Assembly (NCBI GenBank): GCA_015062115.1
Contig: SUVG01000005.1
Location: 62,001-126,000, forward strand
Reading direction: 5' to 3'
DNA from: Elusimicrobium sp.
GTDB lineage: Bacteria > Elusimicrobiota > Elusimicrobia > Elusimicrobiales > Elusimicrobiaceae
Length of the DNA stretch: 64,000 nt
The position numbers and the translations under genes are program-made. Every line of letters starts with the position of its first letter. The stretch's first letter is position 1. The notes beneath the pieces were generated by a model. The model was not told the DNA's origin, ran no database searches, and was given only the letters and a program-made list of their open reading frames with translations. Shown here in pieces: positions 34,666 to 43,819 of the stretch.

Positions 34666-37600
34666 TTATTTGGCTATTTTGAAAAGCGTACTGGCGGAGT
34701 GCGCGCCAAATTCAGGCGCGTACATGGACTGTACCTGCGCGGCAGGAGCGCGGAATCGGCCGTCCTGCGTGGGGCGCAAGCCATAGCGCAGGGTTACTTC
34801 TCCCGCGGGTAGCCAATTTATAAAGAAGTTCGTTCCGCCGTCGCGAATTTCTTTGTAGAAGGAAATGGGGTTCCAATCCCAACCGCTTAAAAGTTCTTCG
34901 TTTTCAAAGCCGGCCGGGCGAGGATCCTGCAGGAGTACATATTCAAAAGCACTGTCCGTGCGCAAGGTTAAATGCACTTCCACTTCGTCGTCTGCTTTGA
35001 TTTCGTCTAAATCTTCCACGGGGCGGAGTTTGGTTTCGCCGTCTTGTTTTAAGCGCACAAAGTATTGGCGCGTTAGGTTGATGACGCCTTCGGCAGAGGG
35101 TTTTGCATTGTCCGTTTGATAAATGGCACTGAGCGAAGCAAAATCGGTCAGTACGCCTTGTTTGGTAATGGTAGCGGAATACGCCGCAGGCGTAATGGCC
35201 GTTCCCGTTTTGACAAATTGCAAATCTTCCGTCCAATCCATGGGCTCAAAAGAGAGTTTCTTTTGTTCGCCTGCCCAGTTGATTTGATAACTCGTCGGTA
35301 GCGAAAGGGCCCCTTTGTGTTTCATCACCGCTAGCACTGTAAACACGGCTTGCGCGGATACTTTGGCATTATCCCAACTGTTCACTTGGCGGTTGAACAA
35401 AAGCCATTGGAGCATGGGGTCAATGTATTGGCTTTGAGGGCGTATTTCCAGCAGTGTGCGCAGGGTGACCGTTTGGGTGGAAAGCGTGTCGTTATACCAC
35501 ACCCAACTTTGCGCTTCGGGGGCAAAATAGGCCCCGGCGAGTTCGTCCGTTTTGATACGTGCCAAGAGTAAATCTAAGTACCGATTGGCCTTTTCTTTAT
35601 CGCCTAAACGATGATAAACGGCCGCCGCATAGATTTGGCCCAGCGGGGTCATGTAGCGGGCGTGCGCATCGGCATAATCGGCCCATTTTTGAATATACGG
35701 TTTGGCTTTTTCCGCTTCAGGCCAATCGGCGGGGAAAGCGGAAAGCGTATAGGCCGCGTAAAGCGCGTATGATACGGAAAGCACGGAGCCTTCTTCGGCC
35801 TCTTTCAGGCGTTTTTCAATGCGGGGATAAATGTAGGCAAAGGCTTTTTGTGCGGAGGCTTGCGGAACTTGGGCCCCGTAAGAAAGAGCCTGTGCAAACG
35901 ATTCAAGCGCGTAAAGCGTTAAGTATTCGTCGTCCTGTCCGCCTGCAATCCAGGCAAAAGCACCGCCGGGGTTTTGAAATTTGGCGATGGCGGCGGTTTC
36001 CTTTTCCAGCACTTGGGCGACCGTTTTATCATTAAACAAATCAATGATATCGGCCTGAATTTGTGTGTTACCCTGGGCTTGGCGGAGCCACGGCGTTTGT
36101 TCCAACAGCATCAAGCGCAAGGGGTCTTTTTCGTCCCAAGCGGGGGTAAGCGTGGTGCGTTTGGGCAGTTTTGCCACGGCTTCTTTAAGTTGCGGGTAAG
36201 TGGTGTAGAACTGATGCACCACACTTAACGGTACAAAGCGGTTAAGCGCGGAGACGAGGTCGCTGCGTTTGTTGGCAATTAAACCCGGCATGGAATTAAG
36301 GACGGATAACGCCAAACTGGGGTTAAGCGTAAGCACCAAGGTTTCCACCTGTTTGGAAGGAACTTCTTTTAATTCCGTAAGGGACAAGGTTTGCGTACCC
36401 TTTTTAAGTGCGATGTTTTGGGTAGCCAACAAGCGTTGTTTGGAAGGCAAAATCGGCAGGCTGCGTTGCTCGGCATCGCTGTCTTTGCCGCTACGGGCCA
36501 CGGCCGTGATTTGGTACACTTCCGGCGTGTTCGGGGCTGTGATTTCCCAAGACACAAATTCCGTGCTGTTGGGTTTTACCGTTACGCGTTTGGGTGTTTT
36601 ATCCAAGCCGAAAAGGTGCTGGACATTTTTGTCATTTTGGGTAACGGTAAGGCTTACTTCCGCCGTTATTTTTTTGTCGGTTACATTGGTTACCGCCGCT
36701 TGCAGGGAGCCTTTATCCCCTTCGCGGTAGAAGCGCGGCAAAGTAAGGCGAACCATAAAGTCCTTGCGGGTAACGGTTTGGGCGGTAAATGCGCCGAAAT
36801 CGGCATTTCGGGTAAGCACAAAGCCCAAAATGTTCCAGGTAGTTAAACTTTGCGGCATGGTAACATGCGCAGATGTTTTCCCGTTTCTGACAGGCAAAAG
36901 GGCATTGAAGTAGGCCGTTTCCGAAAAATCGGTACGGGGCGAAACGGAAGGTGTTTCGGCGGAGGTTTCTTCTTCCACGCCAAAGGTTTCCATAACGGCT
37001 CCGTCAAAACTGCTTTCTACGCTGTCAAAGGCAACATTGTTGGCTCCTTTGGCCATCGTGGGAGCGGCACGCATAGAGGAGCGGGTGACCATCATACGGT
37101 ACGAGCCAAAAAACGGCACCAAATCAAGCGTGGGTAACTGTAGGGGCGTTCCATTTAACAGCGTTGATTCTTCCGGCGGGTAAGAAGTTGTTGCGCGTGA
37201 CGAATTTTGACTGTAGGAAGAATTGCCTACCCCCGTGCGTTGCGGATAGAGCGTATCCAACGAGAAAGGGTTTTTCTTTTGGGCATAATAATCGAGAGAT
37301 TTGTCGTACACTGTTAAACTGGCTAAACCGTTAACGGGTTGGCCTTCTTTGGTTTTGGCGGATAATTCCCACGATACTTTTTCTCCCGGGGAGAGTGTTT
37401 CGGGCGCATTTAAGGTTACGTGGAGGGCTTTTTGATCAAACGGAACTTCCACGCGGGTTTGGGCTTCGTAGAATTTATAATTACTGGCCCCGAACCAACG
37501 CAACGAAACTCCGCCGCGGGAAGATTCCGTTATCGGGAAGGTGTAAATCTGCACCCCGCCTTTTTGTAAATCTTTTTGGGTTAAAAAGGCTCCTTGCTCG

Positions 37601-40600
37601 TAGAGTTCAATGCGTTTGGAACCTTCCAATTTTGAGGCCCCCAACAATACGCGCGCTTGCGTGCCCGGGTAGTAACGGGTGTGTTGCGGCAAGGCAATTT
37701 GCGGCAATTGCAGAGACGAATTTTCTTCCGCGACAATAAAAATGAGTTCTTGCTTGTCGGCTTTTTCCGAAGACAGCACCAAACGGTATACCCCTTCGGG
37801 CAAGGCGGGCAATTGCACTTTTTGCGCACCGGGCGTTTTGAAGGAAAGCGTTTCCTTAAAGGCGGTTTTTTCTTTGGCTACTTCTTTATAGGCGTTTTCC
37901 AAGGAAAATGCGCAACTGTCCGTGTAACAGGGAGTTTCGGGTTGCGAGGGCGGAAGTACATTTTTGAGGCGTTCGGCCACCAGCGTGATTTTTCCTGTTT
38001 GGCCTACACCTTCGCCGTCTGTTAAATTGATTTCGGCCAAAGTAGCCGTTTGGTTGGCATCGTAAAAACCTTGCGCAAAAGTTACTTGGAACAAGTGCGG
38101 TTGGGTGCTTACTTTGTAGGTGCGGGTGGTTTCTATCATGCGGCCGCTGTCGTCGGCAATTTCCGCTTTTACCGTAAATTGGGCAAAGGAGTCTTCTTCA
38201 TTGGCTTTGGAGGGAGTAAAGACGATATTAAATTGTCCGTTTTCATCGGTACGGGTAGAGCCTTCCGCGATAAGGGCGGACGATTGTTCTTCCCAGAAAA
38301 AGTTTCTCCACCAATAGAAGGGCGGCCAGTAGGGTTTTCTTTCCACGGTGTATTTTACCACCGCGTTTTGTAACGGGGCTCCCGTATAATAATCGGCCTT
38401 TCCGTTAATGTGGGCCGGCATGGAAAACGCCAAGGCGGTTTCCGGCTCGTTTAAGGAAATTTCGTAATCGGGGCGTTTGAATTCTTCCACCCGGAAAGAG
38501 TGATTCGTACGATAAGTATGGCCTTCTTCCTCAAGCGTAAGTTGCAGGTTATATAGCCCCAACGGCGCGTTTTGCGGCAAGGTAAATTCCGTTTGGGCAC
38601 TGCCCAGTTCGTTTAAGGTGTGCTCAGCGGAAAAAAGCGTTTTCCAGTTGGTGTCGCGCAAGAGCATTTTGATGCGCTTTCCGCCCAAAGTTTTTAGGCC
38701 GCGCGGTAAAATTTCAAATACATTGGCGGAAAATTGCACCCGTTGCCCGGGGCGATAAACGGCGCGATCGGTTTGGGCAAAAAGTTTGACGGGTTCCCTG
38801 TTGTAAAAACGGAAATAAAGGGAATTGGGCATATAAGCCATGCTGTCGCCTTTGCGTGCTAAGGCATTTAACAGGTAAGATTCGTTATGATCGTTACGGG
38901 TGGATACCGTTACCGTGCGTTGCAGGGAGGCTTCTCCGCGGGAGTCGGTTTGTTTCTGTTCGCGGGTACCGTTCCAATGGGTAAACATATCCAAGGTTGT
39001 ATTTTCTTCCGGTTGGCCCGTTTTTAAGTTGACGGTATAGAGGTGGAAAACGGAAGGACGGTAGGTTTTTGCCGGGGCGCCCAAAACGGCGGTGTATTGG
39101 GCAGGGTCTCCTTCCAGGGCGGAAGTAACGAATAGGGCCAAATCCGTAGCGTTTAATACCAAGGCCGAAATGGGGGTTTTTTCTTTGGAGAAAGATTCTT
39201 CCAACGAAAAGAAAACTACATAAAAACCCGGTTCCAATTCGGGAAGTTGAAAAGTGGTTTCTTGGTTTTGGTAAACTTCCTTAAAAGGAACGGCCAGTTC
39301 CAAACTGCTGAAAGGGGTTTTGGTTAAAAAGGCATTAAAATGGCTCGTATCCAGGCGGTCTAAAAAATCCCAATCGTTTAGCGTGGAACGGTGACTTTGT
39401 TTGTAAAGGGAAGTCAGTTCTTCCAGGGTGGTTTTGTATAGACGCAGATAAACATGTTTCAGGTTGTGCCCTTTTATTTGTATTTGGGGCATGTGGCGGT
39501 TGAAGTGGGGGGGAAGAGATACTCGTAATTCCTGGGCAGTAATGGTTTTAGCCAGTTGGCGGCATTGAGTTGTAAAAGAATTTTCGGGCAATTTTTCTGC
39601 GGCATAATTGCAAATGTCCAAGGCTTGAGGGGCTTTTTCATTTTCAAATAACAATTGAGCCGTATGAAAGGCGGCGTAGGATTGAGCATAGCGGGTTTGT
39701 TCGGTAGCGGCCACATAGGCTTTTACTTTCTTCCAAAAACTTTGTTTTTCGGTAGAATACCCGCTTAAAAGGTTCAGTTGGATAAGGGCTGTTTTGAGGG
39801 CTTTATCTTTATCTTCTATTTTGAAATCACTTGTATAGTTAAATGGCAAAAGGATGTAGTCCGTTTTCCAAAATATTTTGGCATTTTGGCGGTTTGTGCC
39901 GTCGAGCAGATAGGCTGTTCTTAACAGATAAGCCAGTTGGATAAAACGGTCTTTTCCTTCGTTTTCAAGCAGGCGGGCCGAACCTTCCAAAAAAGGCTCG
40001 GTCTCGTTTTTTTCGGTAAGGGTAACGACAGATTGAGAATTTTGAAGATATTGCTTCCAGTTTTCTACCACATAATCAAATAAAGTAGGGATACGCAAGG
40101 TGTCCGTATCTTTTAAGCGGAAAATCAATTTTTCTTTTTCTATGGGTGCGTTAATAAGAGAAGCACGCAAGGCCCAAAGGGTTTGGTAATCTTCGTTTAT
40201 CTGCCGGTTCCATTGTTTGCTTGTCCATTTGGAAAAGTCCTTTTCAGCCTCGGCGGATAAAATTTCGTTATCGTTTTGTAAGCGGCGGCTGATTTCGGCG
40301 GCCGATTTGGCTATCTCAATGCGATAAAGCAAAAAGCGCGCTTTCCAGATATCTTCGCTCGGGAGCGGAAAGTCGAAAATTGTTTGGGCGGAAGTGATGT
40401 ATTGCCCTTGGTGAAATTGACAAGCGGCCAAACGAAGGCGTGCTTGCAGAAAATCGTTTCCGGTAGCGGAAGAGAGGAGTTTTTCGTACTGTTTTTCGGC
40501 GGCGGCAAAATTGTTTTCCGCAAATAACTTTTCCGCTTCTTGCAGCGTTTGTGCGTTTGCAAGGAAAGGAAAATGGATAAGAGCCGTGAGTAAAATAAAG

Positions 40601-40611
40601 TATTTTTTCAT
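34666..40611 (-). CDS. Alpha-2-macroglobulin-like protein without thioester motif
   Basis: A 1981-residue exported protein. Signal peptide (1-21), an N-terminal TPR-like helical segment (~22-130), then a series of MG beta-sandwich domains including the strongly conserved RAVYRPGQRVQF (MG2-type) and the central A2M block FSETAYFNALLPVRNGKTSA ... SLTTWNILGF. A C-terminal helical terpenoid-cyclase-like region (GGAFAWIAGGQDDEYLTLYALESF) and a receptor-binding-like end follow. The position where thioester members have CxEQ (~residue 1445) reads ANKRSDLV, so no covalent trap is expected. In Gram-negatives these act in the periplasm against proteases. Shine-Dalgarno GGGGAG. Confidence 0.88.
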   Translation of the reverse strand: MKKYFILLTALIHFPFLANAQTLQEAEKLFAENNFAAAEKQYEKLLSSATGNDFLQARLRLAACQFHQGQYITSAQTIFDFPLPSEDIWKARFLLYRIEIAKSAAEISRRLQNDNEILSAEAEKDFSKWTSKQWNRQINEDYQTLWALRASLINAPIEKEKLIFRLKDTDTLRIPTLFDYVVENWKQYLQNSQSVVTLTEKNETEPFLEGSARLLENEGKDRFIQLAYLLRTAYLLDGTNRQNAKIFWKTDYILLPFNYTSDFKIEDKDKALKTALIQLNLLSGYSTEKQSFWKKVKAYVAATEQTRYAQSYAAFHTAQLLFENEKAPQALDICNYAAEKLPENSFTTQCRQLAKTITAQELRVSLPPHFNRHMPQIQIKGHNLKHVYLRLYKTTLEELTSLYKQSHRSTLNDWDFLDRLDTSHFNAFLTKTPFSSLELAVPFKEVYQNQETTFQLPELEPGFYVVFFSLEESFSKEKTPISALVLNATDLALFVTSALEGDPAQYTAVLGAPAKTYRPSVFHLYTVNLKTGQPEENTTLDMFTHWNGTREQKQTDSRGEASLQRTVTVSTRNDHNESYLLNALARKGDSMAYMPNSLYFRFYNREPVKLFAQTDRAVYRPGQRVQFSANVFEILPRGLKTLGGKRIKMLLRDTNWKTLFSAEHTLNELGSAQTEFTLPQNAPLGLYNLQLTLEEEGHTYRTNHSFRVEEFKRPDYEISLNEPETALAFSMPAHINGKADYYTGAPLQNAVVKYTVERKPYWPPFYWWRNFFWEEQSSALIAEGSTRTDENGQFNIVFTPSKANEEDSFAQFTVKAEIADDSGRMIETTRTYKVSTQPHLFQVTFAQGFYDANQTATLAEINLTDGEGVGQTGKITLVAERLKNVLPPSQPETPCYTDSCAFSLENAYKEVAKEKTAFKETLSFKTPGAQKVQLPALPEGVYRLVLSSEKADKQELIFIVAEENSSLQLPQIALPQHTRYYPGTQARVLLGASKLEGSKRIELYEQGAFLTQKDLQKGGVQIYTFPITESSRGGVSLRWFGASNYKFYEAQTRVEVPFDQKALHVTLNAPETLSPGEKVSWELSAKTKEGQPVNGLASLTVYDKSLDYYAQKKNPFSLDTLYPQRTGVGNSSYSQNSSRATTSYPPEESTLLNGTPLQLPTLDLVPFFGSYRMMVTRSSMRAAPTMAKGANNVAFDSVESSFDGAVMETFGVEEETSAETPSVSPRTDFSETAYFNALLPVRNGKTSAHVTMPQSLTTWNILGFVLTRNADFGAFTAQTVTRKDFMVRLTLPRFYREGDKGSLQAAVTNVTDKKITAEVSLTVTQNDKNVQHLFGLDKTPKRVTVKPNSTEFVSWEITAPNTPEVYQITAVARSGKDSDAEQRSLPILPSKQRLLATQNIALKKGTQTLSLTELKEVPSKQVETLVLTLNPSLALSVLNSMPGLIANKRSDLVSALNRFVPLSVVHQFYTTYPQLKEAVAKLPKRTTLTPAWDEKDPLRLMLLEQTPWLRQAQGNTQIQADIIDLFNDKTVAQVLEKETAAIAKFQNPGGAFAWIAGGQDDEYLTLYALESFAQALSYGAQVPQASAQKAFAYIYPRIEKRLKEAEEGSVLSVSYALYAAYTLSAFPADWPEAEKAKPYIQKWADYADAHARYMTPLGQIYAAAVYHRLGDKEKANRYLDLLLARIKTDELAGAYFAPEAQSWVWYNDTLSTQTVTLRTLLEIRPQSQYIDPMLQWLLFNRQVNSWDNAKVSAQAVFTVLAVMKHKGALSLPTSYQINWAGEQKKLSFEPMDWTEDLQFVKTGTAITPAAYSATITKQGVLTDFASLSAIYQTDNAKPSAEGVINLTRQYFVRLKQDGETKLRPVEDLDEIKADDEVEVHLTLRTDSAFEYVLLQDPRPAGFENEELLSGWDWNPISFYKEIRDGGTNFFINWLPAGEVTLRYGLRPTQDGRFRAPAAQVQSMYAPEFGAHSASTLFKIAK

Positions 40612-40636
40612 AAAAACTCCCCAATATATATTTGTA

Positions 40637-40684
40637 GAATAAAAATCTCTGTCCGCCCGATGTGGGGGAAAGAGATTTTTATTC
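40637..40684 (-). terminator. Long-stem terminator after argS
   Basis: A perfect 14-bp inverted repeat GAATAAAAATCTCT / AGAGATTTTTATTC (40637-40650, 40671-40684) enclosing a G/C-rich loop, 24 bp beyond the argS stop. The T-rich arm provides the T-tract on either strand. Confidence 0.72.
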
Positions 40685-40707
40685 TCACTAATGTTTCAAA
40701 AAAAGCG

Positions 40708-42300
40708 TTACATGGCTTCCGGTGCGCTGACACCGATAAACTCTAAACCTTTTTTGATGCGTTCCGCTACGCGTTGGCAGATGAACAAGCGGGAACGGGT
40801 CAGTTCCGGGTTGGTTTCATCTACTACGCGGCAAGTGTCGTAGAACGCATGGAAAAGCCCCGCCAACTCAATTAAATAAGTGGTCAAGTGGTGAGGACTC
40901 AAGTCCGCCACGCAGTTGCGCAACACTTGCTTAAACCAAATCAGTTTAAGCATTAAAGCGCGTTCCTGTTGGCTGAGCGGCGTGGTGATACTGTTAAAAT
41001 CGGTAAAGCCTTTTTCGGCAGCGGCTTTGAAGATGGAATAAATGCGTGCGTGAACATACTGTACATAGAATACAGGGTTTTCGTTCGTGCGTTTTTTGGC
41101 TAAGTCCAAATCAAAAAGCATATGCGCATTGGGCGTACGGCTGGCAAAGAAGAAACGGCATACATCTGTTCCCACTTCGTCCATCAATTCTTTTAGTGTG
41201 ATAAAGCGTCCGGCCCGTTTGGACATTTTCACCTGTTCGCCGTGCTCGGTTAAGTGAACAAGTTGGTGAATAATCGGAATAAAGGTTTTTTCTTCGTGGC
41301 CCAAAGCACGCACGGCGGCTTTCATGCGCGGTACATAACCGTGGTGATCGGCACCCAACACATCGATAAGTTCGGTGTATCCGCGATCGTATTTATTTTT
41401 GTGATAAGCAATATCGGCTAAGAAATAGGTCGGTCTGCCATCTTTGCGGACGAGTACGCGGTCTTTATCGTCTTGGGCTTCGGTATCTTGCGTGGAACCG
41501 AACCATACGGCGCCTTCTTTTTCGTAAGTATAACCCTTTTCACCCAAGGCTTCCAAGGCTTTTTTGGGGGCTTCTTCTTTGTGAAGATCCGATTCGCGGA
41601 ACCAACGGGTAAAGTCCACATGGAAATCCCGCATATCCTGTTGTTGCGTTTTAATCAGTTCTTCCATGGCCCAGCGTCCGTATTGTTCTTCGGGTAAATC
41701 TTCCGGAATACGCTTGGCTAAATCGATAAGATAGGAACCGTGATAGCCATTTTCCGGCGGTTCTTTGCCTTCCTTGCGGGCTTTGACGGATACGGCCAAA
41801 AGTTCCGCTTGGTTACCGGCATCGTTGACATAGTATTCGCTGTCGCACGAGTAGCCGAGCGCACGGTGAATTTTTACCAAACTGTCGCCCAAACTGGCCC
41901 CGCGGCCACTGGCCACATGTAAGGGACCTGTGGGGTTAGCGGATACGAATTCGATTAAAATGTTGTGCTTGGTTACTTCGCCTTGTTGGTCTTTGATGCG
42001 GCGGTCGGAAGCGGTGGTGATGATAAATTTTTCTTCTAAGGTAAGGTTAATAAACCCCGGCGCAACGGCCACGGCATCTGCCACGGCGGTTACTTCGCGC
42101 AAGACTTTGCACGCTTCTTTGGCAATTTCCATGGGGTTTTTGCGCAGTTTTTTGGCTGCGGCCATGGCCCAGTTTAAGGATACATCAGCCCCGGTGTGGG
42201 CAGGCGCGGGGGAAAATTCCACGGCGGGAAGTTCCGCCCCTTGGAAATACTCGGCGCTGGAAAGTTTTACAGTAATATCTTGTTTCAGTTTTTCTAACAT
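40708..42300 (-). CDS. argS: Arginyl-tRNA synthetase
   Basis: A 530-residue class I synthetase. Order: N-terminal Add1 domain (1-~80), catalytic domain with NPTGPLHVASGRG (122-134), KMSKRAG, and the C-terminal anticodon-binding DALR domain (NPVFYVQYVHARI ... ~400-530). The HIGH signature is HVAS (128-131), so the usual Gly-His pair is replaced, whereas KMSK is intact. It is the last gene of the nadD-yqeK/LytR_C/rsfS/argS cluster and is followed by a terminator. Confidence 0.95.
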   Translation of the reverse strand: MLEKLKQDITVKLSSAEYFQGAELPAVEFSPAPAHTGADVSLNWAMAAAKKLRKNPMEIAKEACKVLREVTAVADAVAVAPGFINLTLEEKFIITTASDRRIKDQQGEVTKHNILIEFVSANPTGPLHVASGRGASLGDSLVKIHRALGYSCDSEYYVNDAGNQAELLAVSVKARKEGKEPPENGYHGSYLIDLAKRIPEDLPEEQYGRWAMEELIKTQQQDMRDFHVDFTRWFRESDLHKEEAPKKALEALGEKGYTYEKEGAVWFGSTQDTEAQDDKDRVLVRKDGRPTYFLADIAYHKNKYDRGYTELIDVLGADHHGYVPRMKAAVRALGHEEKTFIPIIHQLVHLTEHGEQVKMSKRAGRFITLKELMDEVGTDVCRFFFASRTPNAHMLFDLDLAKKRTNENPVFYVQYVHARIYSIFKAAAEKGFTDFNSITTPLSQQERALMLKLIWFKQVLRNCVADLSPHHLTTYLIELAGLFHAFYDTCRVVDETNPELTRSRLFICQRVAERIKKGLEFIGVSAPEAM

Positions 42301-42306
42301 GGTAGG

Positions 42307-42825
42307 TTACTTCTTTTTAGTAGTTTTTTTAACCGTAGTCTTTTTAGCGGCCGTTTTTTTGACCGTAGCTTTTTTGGTAGAGGTCTTTTTTGTGGCGGTT
42401 TTTTTCACTGCGGTTTTTTTCGTAGTTGTTTTTTTGGCGGCCGTCTTTTTGGCGGCGGCTTTTTTTACCGTTTTCTTGACGGGTTTTTTGAAATCGATTT
42501 CTTTGCCGAAACTGAAAATTTTGTCCAAGGCATAAAAGTCGCGCGCTTCTTGGGTCATTACATGTGCCAAAAAGCCGCCGTAATCGCTTACGCGCCAGAG
42601 GTTGCTGTCTCCGCCGTCGCGGTTGGATTTGTAGTAGCCTTGTTCTTTGAGTTTTTTGCTGATTTCTTCTTCTACGGCATCTAAATGAGGTTTAGAAGTG
42701 GCTGTGGCGATTAAAATATAGTCGCATAAGGAGGAAAGCCCGCACAAATCGATTACTTTAATGTTTTCCGCTTTTTTGTCATCTGCCAAGCGGGCCGCCA
42801 GGCAAACCAGTTCTTTTGTATTCAT
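42307..42825 (-). CDS. rsfS: Ribosomal silencing factor RsfS with histone-H1-like tail
   Basis: A 172-residue protein. Residues 1-~112 form the RsfS (Iojap) domain that binds ribosomal protein L14 and blocks subunit joining: DLCGLSSLCDYILIATATS, WRVSDYGGFLAHVM, FYALDKIF. Residues 113-172 are an extra tail made of Lys, Thr, Ala and Val in KKTxxKK units, similar to H1-like bacterial histones; standard RsfS proteins lack it. The start at 42825 is supported by GAGAGG. Neighbours (nadD upstream) match the common nadD-yqeK-lytR-rsfS order. Confidence 0.92.
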   Translation of the reverse strand: MNTKELVCLAARLADDKKAENIKVIDLCGLSSLCDYILIATATSKPHLDAVEEEISKKLKEQGYYKSNRDGGDSNLWRVSDYGGFLAHVMTQEARDFYALDKIFSFGKEIDFKKPVKKTVKKAAAKKTAAKKTTTKKTAVKKTATKKTSTKKATVKKTAAKKTTVKKTTKKK

Positions 42826-42910
42826 AAAAATTGACCTCTCATTAAACGATAAATAGCAATACAATTAGTTTAGCATTTTTTGTATGGTATTGCGATATAT
42901 GCCACCCGCT

Positions 42911-43819
42911 TTAGAGCGGCATTTTGAAATCTTTTCCCAGCACAATGCGCGTATCGCAAATGGCTCCGCCGGGCGCCCCGGCTTTTATTTCGGTGTGGAT
43001 ACCCAATGCTTGGCTGATTTGTTTTACCTGTACCAGCCTGCCGCTGTAATCTTCCAACCAGGAAGTTTCCTGCACGGAGGGGTAATTGTCGTACTGCAAT
43101 ACATCTACGCGCAGTTGTCCTTTTGCGTTTTGTTCGCGCAGGTATTGGGTCAGTTCGGAGGCAAGGCCCCTCTTGCCGGAGGCGTTCATGATTTCCACCA
43201 CAATCGGGCGGTCTTTGGCCGACACGGTGGCCACATCTTGCATGGGATATGCACGCATATCGGTTTGCGAGTTTTTGCGGCGTTTTTTGGTGCGGGATAA
43301 AGATTTAACGGTAAAATCGTTGGCTTCCAGTTGGGAAAGTCTCATAGACAAAAGGATAAACTCCGCCGGCGTAATGTTGGTGCGGCGGTTGTGGCGGGCG
43401 TCCAGGTATTCCCAAGCCAGGCGGGCCGCCAATAAGGGATTATAACGCCAAGCGGCCAAGCGGTATTTGAAATGTTCCCAGAAAAACTCCTGGTCGGTTA
43501 ACTTGGGAATAAAATAGCGCAGGTTTTGAGTGGGCAATTTTTCGCTTTCCAGCAGTTTTTTTACGCGGGTAACCGGGTCTTTTTGATTTCGTTTTTCACT
43601 TAAAATTTGTACGAGAGCTTTGTTGGTTTTCGGATTATAGGATACAAACATTGCCGGAGTGGTTAACACGGTCAGTTTTACTTCCCCTTGCGAAGCCCCG
43701 CTTAGAATCTGGGCATACGGGGAGGAAAACTGGGCATAGGCCGCCCACGCCGTGAGTGCGATTAACAACCACAGTAGCAGTTTGCCTACTATTTTTCGCG
43801 TTTTATTAAGTGATTCCAT
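42911..43819 (-). CDS. LytR_C-domain membrane protein
   Basis: A 302-residue protein with an N-terminal membrane anchor (~13-30), a middle helical region, and a C-terminal LytR_C domain (~205-302): VEIMNASGKRGLASELTQYL, DVLQYDNYP, and DTRIVLGKDF. It lacks the LytR-CpsA-Psr phosphotransferase domain that often precedes LytR_C. Its start overlaps the end of the nadD-yqeK gene by 31 bp. The position corresponds to the lytR gene of nadD-yqeK-lytR-rsfS clusters, suggesting an envelope role. Confidence 0.8.
   Translation of the reverse strand: MESLNKTRKIVGKLLLWLLIALTAWAAYAQFSSPYAQILSGASQGEVKLTVLTTPAMFVSYNPKTNKALVQILSEKRNQKDPVTRVKKLLESEKLPTQNLRYFIPKLTDQEFFWEHFKYRLAAWRYNPLLAARLAWEYLDARHNRRTNITPAEFILLSMRLSQLEANDFTVKSLSRTKKRRKNSQTDMRAYPMQDVATVSAKDRPIVVEIMNASGKRGLASELTQYLREQNAKGQLRVDVLQYDNYPSVQETSWLEDYSGRLVQVKQISQALGIHTEIKAGAPGGAICDTRIVLGKDFKMPL

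Noticed and set aside
34700-40600. Numerous plus-strand reading frames inside the alpha-2-macroglobulin gene
   Set aside because: They are antisense shadows with basic, low-complexity products, no Shine-Dalgarno sequences and no recognisable domains.
42307-42490. Tandem DNA repeat or CRISPR-like array
   Set aside because: The periodicity comes from KKT-type codons with variable third bases inside the rsfS reading frame; there are no spacers.
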